DNA from: G963669295 sp963669295 | GTDB lineage: Bacteria; Bacteroidota; Bacteroidia; Flavobacteriales_D; CALLUQ01 | DNA length: 64,000 bases | NCBI GenBank assembly: GCA_963669295.1 | Contig: OY769938.1 | Location: 5,518,001 to 5,582,000, forward strand | Direction of reading: 5' to 3' | Part shown: positions 17,713 to 26,302 of the stretch, piece after piece | How the letters are laid out: the number at the start of each line of letters is the position of its first letter | Numbering within the stretch: the first letter of the stretch is position 1 | Program-made: the position numbers and the translations under genes | The notes under the pieces: model-generated | Databases searched by the model: none | Seen by the model: the letters and a program-made list of their open reading frames with translations, nothing else | Told to the model about the DNA's origin: nothing

Positions 17713-18288
17713 TTACGCCTTGGCTACTTTTTTAAGTTTGTCGAGTGCCCGGTACAACTTCACCTTGGCATTGTTTTCTGTAATCTCCAATATCTCTCCT
17801 ATTTCTTTAAAAGGCCTTTTTTCGAAAAAACGCATCTCTATCAATTGTAATTCTGCCTCTGGCAATTCGCCAATGGCTTCAATGAGTTTTGCTTTATTTT
17901 CTTCTCGTTCTTGTAAGGAATCGTCTTCCATTTCATCCATCATGTCTTGCACATGCACCACATCGATGTTGACTGCCCTGTTGGCTTTTTTGCTTTTGTG
18001 CACGTTGCCCATTTCGCTCATGGCGATGCGATACAGCCACGAGGAGAACGGTACTCCTTTGTACTGGTATTTGTGTAAGTTCATCATGGCTTTCATAAAC
18101 ACCTCCTGTGTAGCATCAAAAGCTTGTTCTTTTGTAGCTACTCGCTGGTAGATGTACCGAAAGATTTGCTCGTGGTACTTGTTGTACAAAAACTCAAACT
18201 TCGAGGGGTCTTTCTTTGCAGCCTCGATGTGGTTGAGCTCCACTTGTTGCGCTTCTTTCGTAACGTGATATTTCGATGTGGTTGTCAT
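17713..18288 (-). CDS. ECF-type RNA polymerase sigma-70 factor
   Basis: A 191-residue sigma factor. Region 2 spans about residues 33-103 (EFLYNKYHEQIFRYIYQRV, DATQEVFMKAM, FSSWLYRIA) and region 4 about 135-188 (LPEAELQLIEMRFFEKRPFKEIGEILEITENNAKVKLYRAL). The linker is acidic (MMDEMEDDSLQEREE). It is first in a five-gene minus-strand run (membrane partner, GldM-C-like protein, AraC regulator, CPBP protease) with gaps of 10-56 bp. A 45-bp perfect inverted repeat lies 55 bp upstream of its start and may be part of its control region. Confidence 0.93.
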   Translation of the reverse strand: MTTTSKYHVTKEAQQVELNHIEAAKKDPSKFEFLYNKYHEQIFRYIYQRVATKEQAFDATQEVFMKAMMNLHKYQYKGVPFSSWLYRIAMSEMGNVHKSKKANRAVNIDVVHVQDMMDEMEDDSLQEREENKAKLIEAIGELPEAELQLIEMRFFEKRPFKEIGEILEITENNAKVKLYRALDKLKKVAKA

Positions 18289-18342
18289 AAATGATCGTTG
18301 TTAGCGACAAGATCGGTTATTCGACTTTTGCTGATATAACCT

Positions 18343-18387
18343 ATGCGTAAAAAAAAGATACATGAAAGTACATTTTTTTTTACGCAT
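18343..18387. repeat. 45-bp inverted repeat in the divergent spacer between ECF sigma and V4R kinase
   Basis: Arms ATGCGTAAAAAAAA (18343-18356) and TTTTTTTTACGCAT (18374-18387) are perfectly complementary over 14 bp around a 17-base centre that contains a further TAC/GTA match. The spacer has no converging genes, so it is not in a normal terminator position. It could be an operator, a cruciform-forming element or a leader hairpin for the sigma operon. Confidence 0.8.
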
Positions 18388-18535
18388 CTAGTTTCAATGT
18401 TATTATAACATGTTCATTTTTAACGCAATTGAAACAGTATACAGCGCATTGCTATTGTTGCCTTGCATGGAAAAACTTTCATTTTTAGGATAGATTCCTT
18501 ATTTTAAGGAAAGAAACTGCGCTTATTTACTCAAT

Positions 18536-20011
18536 TTGAACACTGAAACAGACCATCCAGAAGCACTAAAAAAACGGATTCGAGCACTTGAAGAAGAAAA
18601 CAAATTACTAAGGGAAGGCATTCGGCAACAGTCGGCCAAGGGCGATACTGTTAGCGTTCCAGGTGCCGTTAAACCTCTTTTTGACGCTGCACAAAAGGTA
18701 GTTGGCGAATATTTCAAGGACCTTCAGCTCGATCCTACAAAAGGCTCTATCATGATTCACGACCAACGATATGTGTTGGTACGTGCCTCTGCCCTTTCTT
18801 ACGATTTTTTAAACACCATTAAGAGCTTATACATTGAACGGGGCGAGCAAGAAGCTTATCTTATTGGTCGCAATTTCCTATTCGATATTGCTCATGTCAT
18901 TGGATTGGAAGATGCCAGGAACTTTCATCAACGGATGAACCTCACCGACCCCATTGCCAAGCTATCGGCCGGGCCAGTGCATTTTGCATACACCGGGTGG
19001 GCCTTTGTTGATATTTTACCCGAAAGCAATCCTTCTCCCGACGACAATTATTATTTAAAGTACCACCACCCTTATTCGTTTGAAGCAGCATCGTGGATCA
19101 AATCGGGTGAACGTTCAGAGTTTCCAGTGTGTATTATGAATGCAGGATATTCTTCGGGTTGGTGCGAGGCCAGTTTTGGGATTCCCCTTACCGCAGTAGA
19201 AATTAGCTGCAGAGCAAAAGGCGACGAGCACTGTACATTTATTATGGCACCTCCGCACCGCATTCATGATTACTTAGAACAAGAAGTTGCTACCGATGAA
19301 CAAAATGCGGTTTACGATATTCCAATGTTCTTTGAACGTAAGAAAGCGGAAGAGCAAATTCTTTCTTCGTTGAAGGAGAAAGAAGTACTGCTCAAAGAAA
19401 TTCACCACCGGGTGAAAAACAACTTACAGATTATATCTAGCTTATTGAGGCTACAGTCCAATTCTATTAAAGATGAAGACTCACGCATCAAACTGGAAGA
19501 AAGCATTAACCGAGTGAAGTCGATGGCCATGATCCATGAAAAGCTATACAGCTCGGTAAGCCTCTCCAACGTTAATTTTAACGATTACCTCAAGTCGCTA
19601 TTACAATCGATGAAAGATAGCTATCCGTTGGTGGCGCAAAATGTAAGCCTTTCTATTAACTGCGAGCAAGAGAGTGAATATTTCCCCATAGACTTTGCCG
19701 TACCGTGTGGGCTTATTGTTAACGAGCTGGTATCAAATGCTTTTAAGTATGCTTTTGATGATGATAGCCCTGGAACCATTGACGTGTGTTTTAAAGCATT
19801 GTTGGATGAAGAGCAATCGCATTATACGTTAAGAGTACAAGACAATGGGAAAGGCATGGGTAAAGACATCGACATCTACCATACCGATAGCTTTGGCCTA
19901 CAGCTTATCACTACATTGGTAGAACAGCTGGAAGGTAATATTGAATTGGAGCGCAATCAAGGCACTTCCTTTACCATTACTTTTTCGTCTACGTTAACTG
20001 CTAAGCCTTAA
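18536..20011 (+). CDS. Sensor histidine kinase: XylR-N/V4R ligand-binding domain with HisKA_2 kinase
   Basis: A 491-residue cytosolic kinase starting at TTG 18536; no in-frame ATG exists before the conserved region. Residues 8-33 form a short coiled coil. Residues about 45-240 resemble the XylR N-terminal plus V4R module (GYSSGWCEASFGIPLTAVE then CRAKGDEHC, with Cys225 and Cys233 in the usual zinc/V4R positions), which binds small hydrophobic molecules in known relatives. The HisKA_2 dimer region is KEIHHRVKNNLQIISSLLRL with phospho-acceptor His291, followed by the ATPase (NELVSNAFKYAF, DNGKGM). It has no membrane helix. Its stop overlaps the convergent PAS kinase by 11 bp. No response regulator is adjacent. 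Confidence 0.9.
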   Translation: MNTETDHPEALKKRIRALEEENKLLREGIRQQSAKGDTVSVPGAVKPLFDAAQKVVGEYFKDLQLDPTKGSIMIHDQRYVLVRASALSYDFLNTIKSLYIERGEQEAYLIGRNFLFDIAHVIGLEDARNFHQRMNLTDPIAKLSAGPVHFAYTGWAFVDILPESNPSPDDNYYLKYHHPYSFEAASWIKSGERSEFPVCIMNAGYSSGWCEASFGIPLTAVEISCRAKGDEHCTFIMAPPHRIHDYLEQEVATDEQNAVYDIPMFFERKKAEEQILSSLKEKEVLLKEIHHRVKNNLQIISSLLRLQSNSIKDEDSRIKLEESINRVKSMAMIHEKLYSSVSLSNVNFNDYLKSLLQSMKDSYPLVAQNVSLSINCEQESEYFPIDFAVPCGLIVNELVSNAFKYAFDDDSPGTIDVCFKALLDEEQSHYTLRVQDNGKGMGKDIDIYHTDSFGLQLITTLVEQLEGNIELERNQGTSFTITFSSTLTAKP

Positions 20012-21377
20012 ATTGAATGGCATAATGTACCCCATGCTCTACTGTTGGCATCTGAATGGTGCCATTAAGTTGATCTACCAGGCTATTGATGAGCTCTAAC
20101 CCCAATGTGTTGGGTTCTACGAGGGCACCATTTTGTGGCATCCCAACTCCATTGTCCATGTAATTCACATAAATGCTATCGGTAGTCTCGTCTTCTTTTA
20201 TTTCAATGTTGATGGCTCCTTCACCATGAGGAAACGCATGCTTGAGTGAGTTGGAGATCAATTCATTCATCATCAAACCAAAGGATACCATTACTTCAAT
20301 GTTGAACTCTGTTTCTTCCATGTTAATGTCGAAGTCGATCTCATTAAGGTCGTACACATTGATCAACTTCTCTATTAATTGCCCCAGGTAGTTGCGTACG
20401 TTGATGTTGGAAAGCTTATCGTATTGATACAAACTTTCGTGGATGAGTGACATGGATTGCAGCCGATTTTGGCTTTCTGTAAATACCTCCAGCAACTGGT
20501 CGTCGCTGATGTATGCCGACTGCAATCGCAGCAAACTGGCAATGATTTGCAGGTTATTCTTTACCCTATGGTGCATCTCTCGAAACAACACTTTAATTTC
20601 TCTGTTAGCAGATTCCAGCTCAGAATTCTGAATCATTATTTCTTGCTGGGCACGCTTGCGTTCGGTGATGTCGTGTGCAAAGGCATGCACATACTTTCGG
20701 CCCTGGTAGTGCATTTGATTCAAGCTAATTTCTACCGGAAATACCTGTCCGCTCTTCTTTTGGTGGGTCGACTCAATGATTTTATGCGATTCTTCTCCCT
20801 CTTCTCCGTTCCAATCAATTGCAAAGCCATGTTCTTTGCAATAAGGATCAATGTCTTGCACATTCATCGATAGCAACTCTCCCCTGGTGTACCCCAAACT
20901 TTGGCATGCATTATCGTTTACATAAGTAAAGCTTCCATCATCGCGCAGCCAAAAGATGGAAACAGCGGCATTGTCTAACGAAAATTGCGCATGTTTTAAC
21001 GATTCGTCGGTTGCCTTGGTGGCTGTAATGTCTTTACTATTGGAGGCATACCCTACTGGCTCTCCTTTGCTGTTGTGCAATAACCATACGGTAAGCAAGG
21101 CATTGAATGTATTACCATTTTTTCGTTGTTGTATCAGTTCTCCCGACCAACCACCTTTATCAATAATATCTTGCACAATGTTACTGGTATCGTGACTTAC
21201 TTGTGCATTGAACACGTCTACATTAAGTCCAATAAGTTCTCCGGGTTCGTAGCCATAAAGCTCATAAGCAGCTGGGTTGGCATAGGTTACCGTACCGGTG
21301 AGGTCGGCATATACCACTGCTACCCAATTGTTCTCAATGATCTGCTCAAATATCTTCTCGCGTTCTGCTAGCTCCAC
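20001..21377 (-). CDS. Cytosolic PAS-PAS-HisKA_2 sensor histidine kinase
   Basis: A 458-residue kinase from a GTG start (21377). PAS1 covers about residues 8-118 (VVYADLTGTVTYANPAAYEL, YGYEPGELIG) and PAS2 about 128-245 (IFWLRDDGSFTYVNDNAC, FAHDITERKRA). The HisKA_2 motif is FREMHHRVKNNLQIIASLLRL with phospho-acceptor His270, and the ATPase has MNELISNSLKHAF and DNGVGM. There is no membrane segment. It is the last gene of a long minus-strand run, 8 bp after the phospholipase-like gene, and its 3' end overlaps the convergent V4R kinase. The response regulator partner is not encoded nearby. Confidence 0.92.
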   Translation of the reverse strand: MELAEREKIFEQIIENNWVAVVYADLTGTVTYANPAAYELYGYEPGELIGLNVDVFNAQVSHDTSNIVQDIIDKGGWSGELIQQRKNGNTFNALLTVWLLHNSKGEPVGYASNSKDITATKATDESLKHAQFSLDNAAVSIFWLRDDGSFTYVNDNACQSLGYTRGELLSMNVQDIDPYCKEHGFAIDWNGEEGEESHKIIESTHQKKSGQVFPVEISLNQMHYQGRKYVHAFAHDITERKRAQQEIMIQNSELESANREIKVLFREMHHRVKNNLQIIASLLRLQSAYISDDQLLEVFTESQNRLQSMSLIHESLYQYDKLSNINVRNYLGQLIEKLINVYDLNEIDFDINMEETEFNIEVMVSFGLMMNELISNSLKHAFPHGEGAINIEIKEDETTDSIYVNYMDNGVGMPQNGALVEPNTLGLELINSLVDQLNGTIQMPTVEHGVHYAIQFKA

Positions 21378-21385
21378 CGTTACTT

Positions 21386-22381
21386 TTAATCCGAATGTTG
21401 TCTTCCTTTAATTTTTCCTTGTCGCCAAAGCTTCTCTTCTTCCTTCATGCGTTCCTTCAACTCGGCCGAAATTTCTTTATCTTCAAACCTACTCAAATCA
21501 GGTTGCCCGGCATTTACCCAAGCTGTATACCACAAACTGCCTACCGATATGATGGCTGTTTTCATTCTGCGCTCCACCATGCCATCAAGCATTTGATGGT
21601 AGTTGTTGGAGTAATCTTCTGAGTATACTTTCATGGTGGTTTGACCACGTTGTTCAAAACTGTATTTCTTGTCTACCGGAAATTCGTTGTTGAGTTGTGC
21701 TTCAAAACTCAGTACTGAGTCTACTGCCCGGTGGCTAATTTCCACTGTATTCCATGCCATGTTTAAAGGTGCTTCAATGTAACGCGCTTTCCCTACAAAA
21801 AAATCGTAGCTTTCAGCGTTTAATTCTGGCAATCGCGATTCCCAAAATCCATGGATTCCTTTTTGATTGGTTAACTGTCCGTTGTAGTTTTCAGTGGTGT
21901 GCAATGGTACATGTGCATCGCCAACATAATGTCCTAAGTCGGCCGATAGTTGTAAGATACGGTCAAGGTTTTCGTCTTTAAAGGCTTTGGTAAGTCTAAA
22001 CACCATCCAATCGATGTGCCAGGGCACAATGCCATAAGCTTGTAAGGTATCGTCTGTAAATTTATCTACGGCATCTTCCCATTTACGGGGCATCACTTCG
22101 AAAGGGTCTTCTCCTTCCTTTACATAGTGGTCGATATCGATGTAGTGCCTTGGGGCTTCTCCTTCAGAAGCATAGCGTCTTTTATCAGGGTCAACAGCAT
22201 GCTCGGTTACAAACTCAATGTGCTTTTTATAAAAGGAAAACATTTCGGGAGGCAAGGTAAACACAGCCATTCTATTGATGCGCTTGTGTCCAAAGAAGCC
22301 CCAGGCCTTAGTGGGCCTTGACTGGTAAAATAGAGAAATACATAGCAGCGAAAGAAAGATTATAATAATTCGCCTGAGCAT
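21386..22381 (-). CDS. Zinc-dependent phospholipase C / S1-P1 nuclease-fold protein
   Basis: A 331-residue exported protein (ATG 22381 used; signal-like MLRRIIIIFLSLLCISLFYQS). It has the all-helical fold signatures of the zinc phospholipase C/S1-P1 nuclease superfamily: WGFFGHKRINRMAVFTLP near the mature N-terminus, HYIDIDHY, LGHYVGDAHVPLHT and the following HGFWESRL. These supply the Trp, His and Asp residues of a trinuclear zinc site. Bacteroidota copies are generally called zinc-dependent phospholipase C family proteins. Whether this one acts on lipids or nucleic acid cannot be decided. It lies in a minus-strand run, 33 bp after comB. Confidence 0.83.
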   Translation of the reverse strand: MLRRIIIIFLSLLCISLFYQSRPTKAWGFFGHKRINRMAVFTLPPEMFSFYKKHIEFVTEHAVDPDKRRYASEGEAPRHYIDIDHYVKEGEDPFEVMPRKWEDAVDKFTDDTLQAYGIVPWHIDWMVFRLTKAFKDENLDRILQLSADLGHYVGDAHVPLHTTENYNGQLTNQKGIHGFWESRLPELNAESYDFFVGKARYIEAPLNMAWNTVEISHRAVDSVLSFEAQLNNEFPVDKKYSFEQRGQTTMKVYSEDYSNNYHQMLDGMVERRMKTAIISVGSLWYTAWVNAGQPDLSRFEDKEISAELKERMKEEEKLWRQGKIKGRQHSD

Positions 22382-22414
22382 GGCCTCAAAAGTTAGTTGC
22401 TGCAAGTTAGTGAA

Positions 22415-23146
22415 TTAGGACAACTTCACCAACTCACCATCTTTCAAGATGGGAATCACTTTTGTGGTGTTTGGCGTAAGGCAGTATTTGATGTCTTCGT
22501 TGAGGTTGAGCCTTTTCAACCTGCGGCGGTGCGAAGATGATTTGAGGTAGCCAAAGATGTTTTCGCTGGCCGAAAGGTAGAGGTACTTTGCCGCAATCGA
22601 CGAGTCTTGTTCCGACCTAAAATCGCCTGTACTTAGTAGGCTTTCAATAATTGCTCCTGCGCAAATGGTGTCTTCAAGGTTGAATTTATCTTGCCAGCCT
22701 GAACACAAGCACAACGTATTTTTCTTCTGCTCGATCAACCACTTGCAGATGGCCTCTAAATTATTGATGGAGCCAATAACTACAATGGGAGATTCTTTAG
22801 CGATGTTGATGGTTTTGGTGCCATTGGTGGTAGAAAGTACAATGGTTTCTCCTTTCACCTCATCCTTCATGTAGCTATAGGGTGAATTGCCAAATTCAAA
22901 CCCTTCTACAATTTGCCCTCCCCGCTCTGCAGCGGCTAAAAACCCTTTGTTTTGATATTCACGTGCTTCCTCAACGGTAGATACGGGAATGATCTTCTCT
23001 ACCCCATTTTCGAAGGCAGCACAAATGGCTGAAGTAGCGCGAAGCACATCAATGACCACCACAATTTCATGATCGGTTTTATGCAACGGGTAGAGGTTGG
23101 GGGAAAAACAACACTCAACAAATGGTCTTTCGTCGGCTTCGCTCAT
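22415..23146 (-). CDS. comB: 2-phosphosulfolactate phosphatase family protein (ComB)
   Basis: A 243-residue protein with the ComB signature: VVVIDVLRATSAICAAFENG at the N-terminus, AAERGGQIVEGFEFGNSP, IVLSTTNGTKTI and a glycine-rich CSGWQDKFNLEDTICAGAI. ComB hydrolyses 2-phosphosulfolactate to sulfolactate in the coenzyme M pathway of archaea; bacterial copies are common outside that pathway, so the physiological substrate here is uncertain. It starts 4 bp after the gcvT stop codon on the same strand, so the two are translated from one message. No comA or comC gene is in the window. Confidence 0.9.
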   Translation of the reverse strand: MSEADERPFVECCFSPNLYPLHKTDHEIVVVIDVLRATSAICAAFENGVEKIIPVSTVEEAREYQNKGFLAAAERGGQIVEGFEFGNSPYSYMKDEVKGETIVLSTTNGTKTINIAKESPIVVIGSINNLEAICKWLIEQKKNTLCLCSGWQDKFNLEDTICAGAIIESLLSTGDFRSEQDSSIAAKYLYLSASENIFGYLKSSSHRRRLKRLNLNEDIKYCLTPNTTKVIPILKDGELVKLS

Positions 23147-23150
23147 CGTA

Positions 23151-24233
23151 TTAGGCCTTGTAAAACGGTAATTTTACTACGTTGGCCTTTATGTTTTTGT
23201 TTCTAATGTTAATGTATATCTCAGTATCGGCTTTGGCAAATGGTTTTGCTACATATCCCATGCCAATGGCTTTTTGTACCGATGGTCCCATGGTGCCCGA
23301 AGTAACATGTCCTATTTTGTTGCCATCAGCATCCACGATGTCGTATCCCTGGCGGGGAATGCCTCTATCTACCAATTCAAAGCCTATTAATCGTTTGGTA
23401 ACTCCTGCTTCTTTTTGTTGCTTCAATGCATCGCTGTTAACGAAGTCTTTGGTGAACTTAGTGATCCAGCCCAACCCTGCTTCCAGGGGTGAAGTGGTGT
23501 CGTCGATATCGTTCCCATACAAGCAAAAACCCATTTCCAGGCGCAACGTATCTCGTGCTGCCAGACCAATGGGTTTAATATCGTAAGCTGCTCCTGCTTC
23601 AAATACAGCCTCCCAGATACGATCGGCATCTTTGTTTTCAAAGTATATTTCTACGCCCCCTGCTCCGGTGTATCCTGTGGTGGAAACAATCACATTTTCT
23701 ACTCCTGCAAAAGTACCTCGTTGCACATGATAGTACTTCATGTCTACGAGGTTCATGTCGGTAAGCTTTTGCATGGCTTCCGCAGCTTTTGGTCCTTGAA
23801 CAGCCAACAATGAAATGTTGTCGGAAATGTTTTCCATCTCCGCTCCCATGTCATTATGCGACGAAATCCAATCCCAATCTTTATCGATGTTCGATGCGTT
23901 GACTACCAGCATGTATTCGTTTTCCGAAAAGCGGTATACCAATAAATCGTCTACAATACCACCATCGGCATTAGGCATACACGAGTATTGTACCCTTCCG
24001 TCGTACAATGCTGTTGCATCGTTCGATGATATTTTCTGAATTAAATCAATGGCTTTATCGCCTCGCACCATAAACTCCCCCATGTGCGACACATCAAATA
24101 CGCCAACACTGTTTCTAACAGCGAGATGCTCATCAGTAACTCCTGTGTACTGCACCGGCATATTGAAACCAGCGAATGGAACCATCTTCGCTCCAAGTGC
24201 TTCATGCTTCTGCTTCAATGCAACATCTTTCAT
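23151..24233 (-). CDS. gcvT: Glycine cleavage system T protein (aminomethyltransferase)
   Basis: A 360-residue T protein of the glycine cleavage system, which moves the methylene group from the H-protein-bound aminomethyl intermediate to tetrahydrofolate. Diagnostic segments: HEALGAKMVPFAGFNMPVQY, VFDVSHMGEF, the catalytic-Asp region NADGGIVDDLLVYR, TGYTGAGGVEIYF, ARDTLRLEMGFCLYGNDID, and the C-terminal GHVTSGTMGPSVQKAIGMGY. Length is typical of the family. It is followed after 4 bp by comB; gcvH and gcvP are not nearby, as is usual in Bacteroidota. Confidence 0.97.
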   Translation of the reverse strand: MKDVALKQKHEALGAKMVPFAGFNMPVQYTGVTDEHLAVRNSVGVFDVSHMGEFMVRGDKAIDLIQKISSNDATALYDGRVQYSCMPNADGGIVDDLLVYRFSENEYMLVVNASNIDKDWDWISSHNDMGAEMENISDNISLLAVQGPKAAEAMQKLTDMNLVDMKYYHVQRGTFAGVENVIVSTTGYTGAGGVEIYFENKDADRIWEAVFEAGAAYDIKPIGLAARDTLRLEMGFCLYGNDIDDTTSPLEAGLGWITKFTKDFVNSDALKQQKEAGVTKRLIGFELVDRGIPRQGYDIVDADGNKIGHVTSGTMGPSVQKAIGMGYVAKPFAKADTEIYINIRNKNIKANVVKLPFYKA

Positions 24234-24283
24234 ACTAAAGGTGTTTTAATGTTTTACTCAATTGTGGTTTCAAAAGTAGGGTT

Positions 24284-25369
24284 TTAATCGAGAATTAATG
24301 TCCGAAAACATGCTAAATATTTTTCTTTATTCGCATTCACCGAATAACGCTCTTCAACGGTACCACGCCCAGCCTTTCCTACTTGTATTCGCAAGGCATG
24401 CGATTCAATTAACTCAGACAATACTTCCACCCATTCATCTTCCGTTTCGGCTAAAAATCCATTTACCCCATGTTCGATAATTTCGGTGTTTACACCAATG
24501 GGCGACATTACCGTTGGTATTTCCAGAGCCATGTACTGCAACCCTTTAAAGCCACATTTCCCTTTCGCCCAATCGTCGTTAGGCAATGGCATAATGCCGA
24601 TGTCGAGGTCGAGCAACTCTTCAATTTCCCGATCCAGTTGCCAGGGCACTCCTTGCAGCTTTAACGCTTCGTTATAATAGGCACCATCGCCAATAAGCTT
24701 AAAGCTTACTTTATTGCCATACTTTGCCTTAAGGCGCTTCAACACCGGCACTGCCAGGTCGAAGTACTTGGTGGTGGTATGGCTACCGGTCCACCCAATG
24801 CAAATGGTTTCTTTTTCGGGCAACGATTGCTGGCGTTGATGATAAGTAGTATCGATGGTGGTAGGTATTACTTGTACCTGATTGCTGTACTGGCTGGCAT
24901 AATCTGCCAGGTATTGGTTGCCTGCAATGGTAAGGTCGGATAAAGCAATGAGTTTTGGGGTTTTGGAAGGGTCTTTCAGCCACGCCAATTTCTTGTTGCC
25001 TTCCGATACATCTTGCAGCCAAATGGCATCGTCGAAATCGAATACCATCCTGGCATCGTAACGCTTTAGTTTCCGCTCAAAAAGAGTGGTTCCGGTGATG
25101 TTGGCTTCTCGAAAGATGAAGATGATGTCGAAGTTTTTAGCGCGTTTTAAGTCGGCCATTCGCTTGCGATAGCTTTTGAGCAAAATGATGGCCTTTTTTA
25201 AAAAGTTGCCCTTGCTGTAAAACACTTTGTCGTCGTGCTCAGTAATGATGTACGACAGTTCGCATTCAAAGCCATGTTCTTGTAAGTATTTAAAGTACTG
25301 CTCAAATCGAAAACGCTGTCCCGGAGAACGGTTGGGGCGGTGGGTAGCTATGAACAGTATTTTCTTCAT
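24284..25369 (-). CDS. GT4-type glycosyltransferase
   Basis: A 361-residue GT-B fold glycosyltransferase. The N-terminal domain opens KKILFIATHRPNRSPGQRFR. The C-terminal donor domain includes ICIGWTGSHTTTKYF, LDIGIMPLPNDDWAKGK, then GLQYMALEIPTVMSPIGVN and an E-x7-E-like region, followed by GRGTVEERYS. No signal or membrane segment is seen, so it acts on the cytosolic face. It lies in a run with a methyltransferase (24 bp away) and a sugar epimerase, consistent with surface polysaccharide or glycan assembly. Acceptor and sugar are unknown. Confidence 0.9.
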   Translation of the reverse strand: MKKILFIATHRPNRSPGQRFRFEQYFKYLQEHGFECELSYIITEHDDKVFYSKGNFLKKAIILLKSYRKRMADLKRAKNFDIIFIFREANITGTTLFERKLKRYDARMVFDFDDAIWLQDVSEGNKKLAWLKDPSKTPKLIALSDLTIAGNQYLADYASQYSNQVQVIPTTIDTTYHQRQQSLPEKETICIGWTGSHTTTKYFDLAVPVLKRLKAKYGNKVSFKLIGDGAYYNEALKLQGVPWQLDREIEELLDLDIGIMPLPNDDWAKGKCGFKGLQYMALEIPTVMSPIGVNTEIIEHGVNGFLAETEDEWVEVLSELIESHALRIQVGKAGRGTVEERYSVNANKEKYLACFRTLILD

Positions 25370-25393
25370 GCGGGGAGTAAAAATAACTGTTTT

Positions 25394-26296
25394 TTAATCT
25401 TTTTTACCAACGGCATGCCAATAAGGTTCGCCTGAGGAGACGGTAATATTGTTCAGTCCGGCTGCTTCCATCATGTTCACCACCTCCGCTTTGGTAAAGC
25501 GTTTTTCGAGTGGTGTTCCAAAACGGTCGAGGGCGTCGTTGCGGATGATATTGAACGACTTATCGGTGTAATAAGACAGCGGAATTTTGGTGTGTGCTTT
25601 TCCTTTTGGGTTGATGCCTTTTACCAATCGTGCCAGCAATACAAAGGGCATGTATACGGTAATAGCAATTACATCGCAGCTGAATTTTTTAAGGCCGGAA
25701 GGAAAGCTGGAAATGATCTTTCTAAACAACGTAGAGATGGAAAATAAGAATTTAAAGAAGGGTCCCCGGTTATCGAGCTTATAGTAGAGGTACAACAAAA
25801 AGTGCCCTCCTGGCTTCACTTTCTTTACTGCTTTTTCGAGGGCTGCTTTGGTATCAGGGATGTGGTGCAATACTCCCAGGCAAAATACAAAGTCGAAGCT
25901 ACCATCGGCAAAGGGAATGCTATCTACCCCAGCATGGGTAACCCTAAAATTGGGCACATCGCTGTTGAGTTGTGCTGCCGAGTACACGGCTTCGCTGGGG
26001 TCTATCCCTTCCACAAATTTTACGCGTGACGCCACATATTTCGACCATCTTCCAGTACCACACCCTACATCCAATACTGTAGAGTGTTCATTCATCATCT
26101 CGTTCGTTACCACATCAAAGTACTGATCGCCTGCATTGGTAATTTCTTCTGCCGAAAAACGGTCGAACTTTTTCCATTCTTCGCCAAAAGATTTTACGGT
26201 ATCGGCATCGAAATTAGTATCGGCATCGGATACAAAGCTGGCAATCTTATGACCGTTAACTTCAAGGTATTGAATAGGATGACCGTTATATTCCAT
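25394..26296 (-). CDS. Class I SAM-dependent methyltransferase
   Basis: A 300-residue Rossmann-fold methyltransferase. Motif I is VLDVGCGTGRWSKYVA (about residues 75-90), motif II VEGIDPSE, and motif IV-like FDFVFCLGVLHHIPD, followed by the Gly-containing VKPGGHFLLYLYY. The C-terminal insertion with a hydrophobic stretch (VIAITVYMPFVLLARLV) may associate with the membrane or a lipid-linked substrate. It sits between the epimerase (6 bp) and the glycosyltransferase (24 bp), which suggests methylation of a sugar or lipid-linked glycan. The acceptor is not determinable. Confidence 0.88.
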   Translation of the reverse strand: MEYNGHPIQYLEVNGHKIASFVSDADTNFDADTVKSFGEEWKKFDRFSAEEITNAGDQYFDVVTNEMMNEHSTVLDVGCGTGRWSKYVASRVKFVEGIDPSEAVYSAAQLNSDVPNFRVTHAGVDSIPFADGSFDFVFCLGVLHHIPDTKAALEKAVKKVKPGGHFLLYLYYKLDNRGPFFKFLFSISTLFRKIISSFPSGLKKFSCDVIAITVYMPFVLLARLVKGINPKGKAHTKIPLSYYTDKSFNIIRNDALDRFGTPLEKRFTKAEVVNMMEAAGLNNITVSSGEPYWHAVGKKD

Positions 26297-26302
26297 AAGG
26301 TG

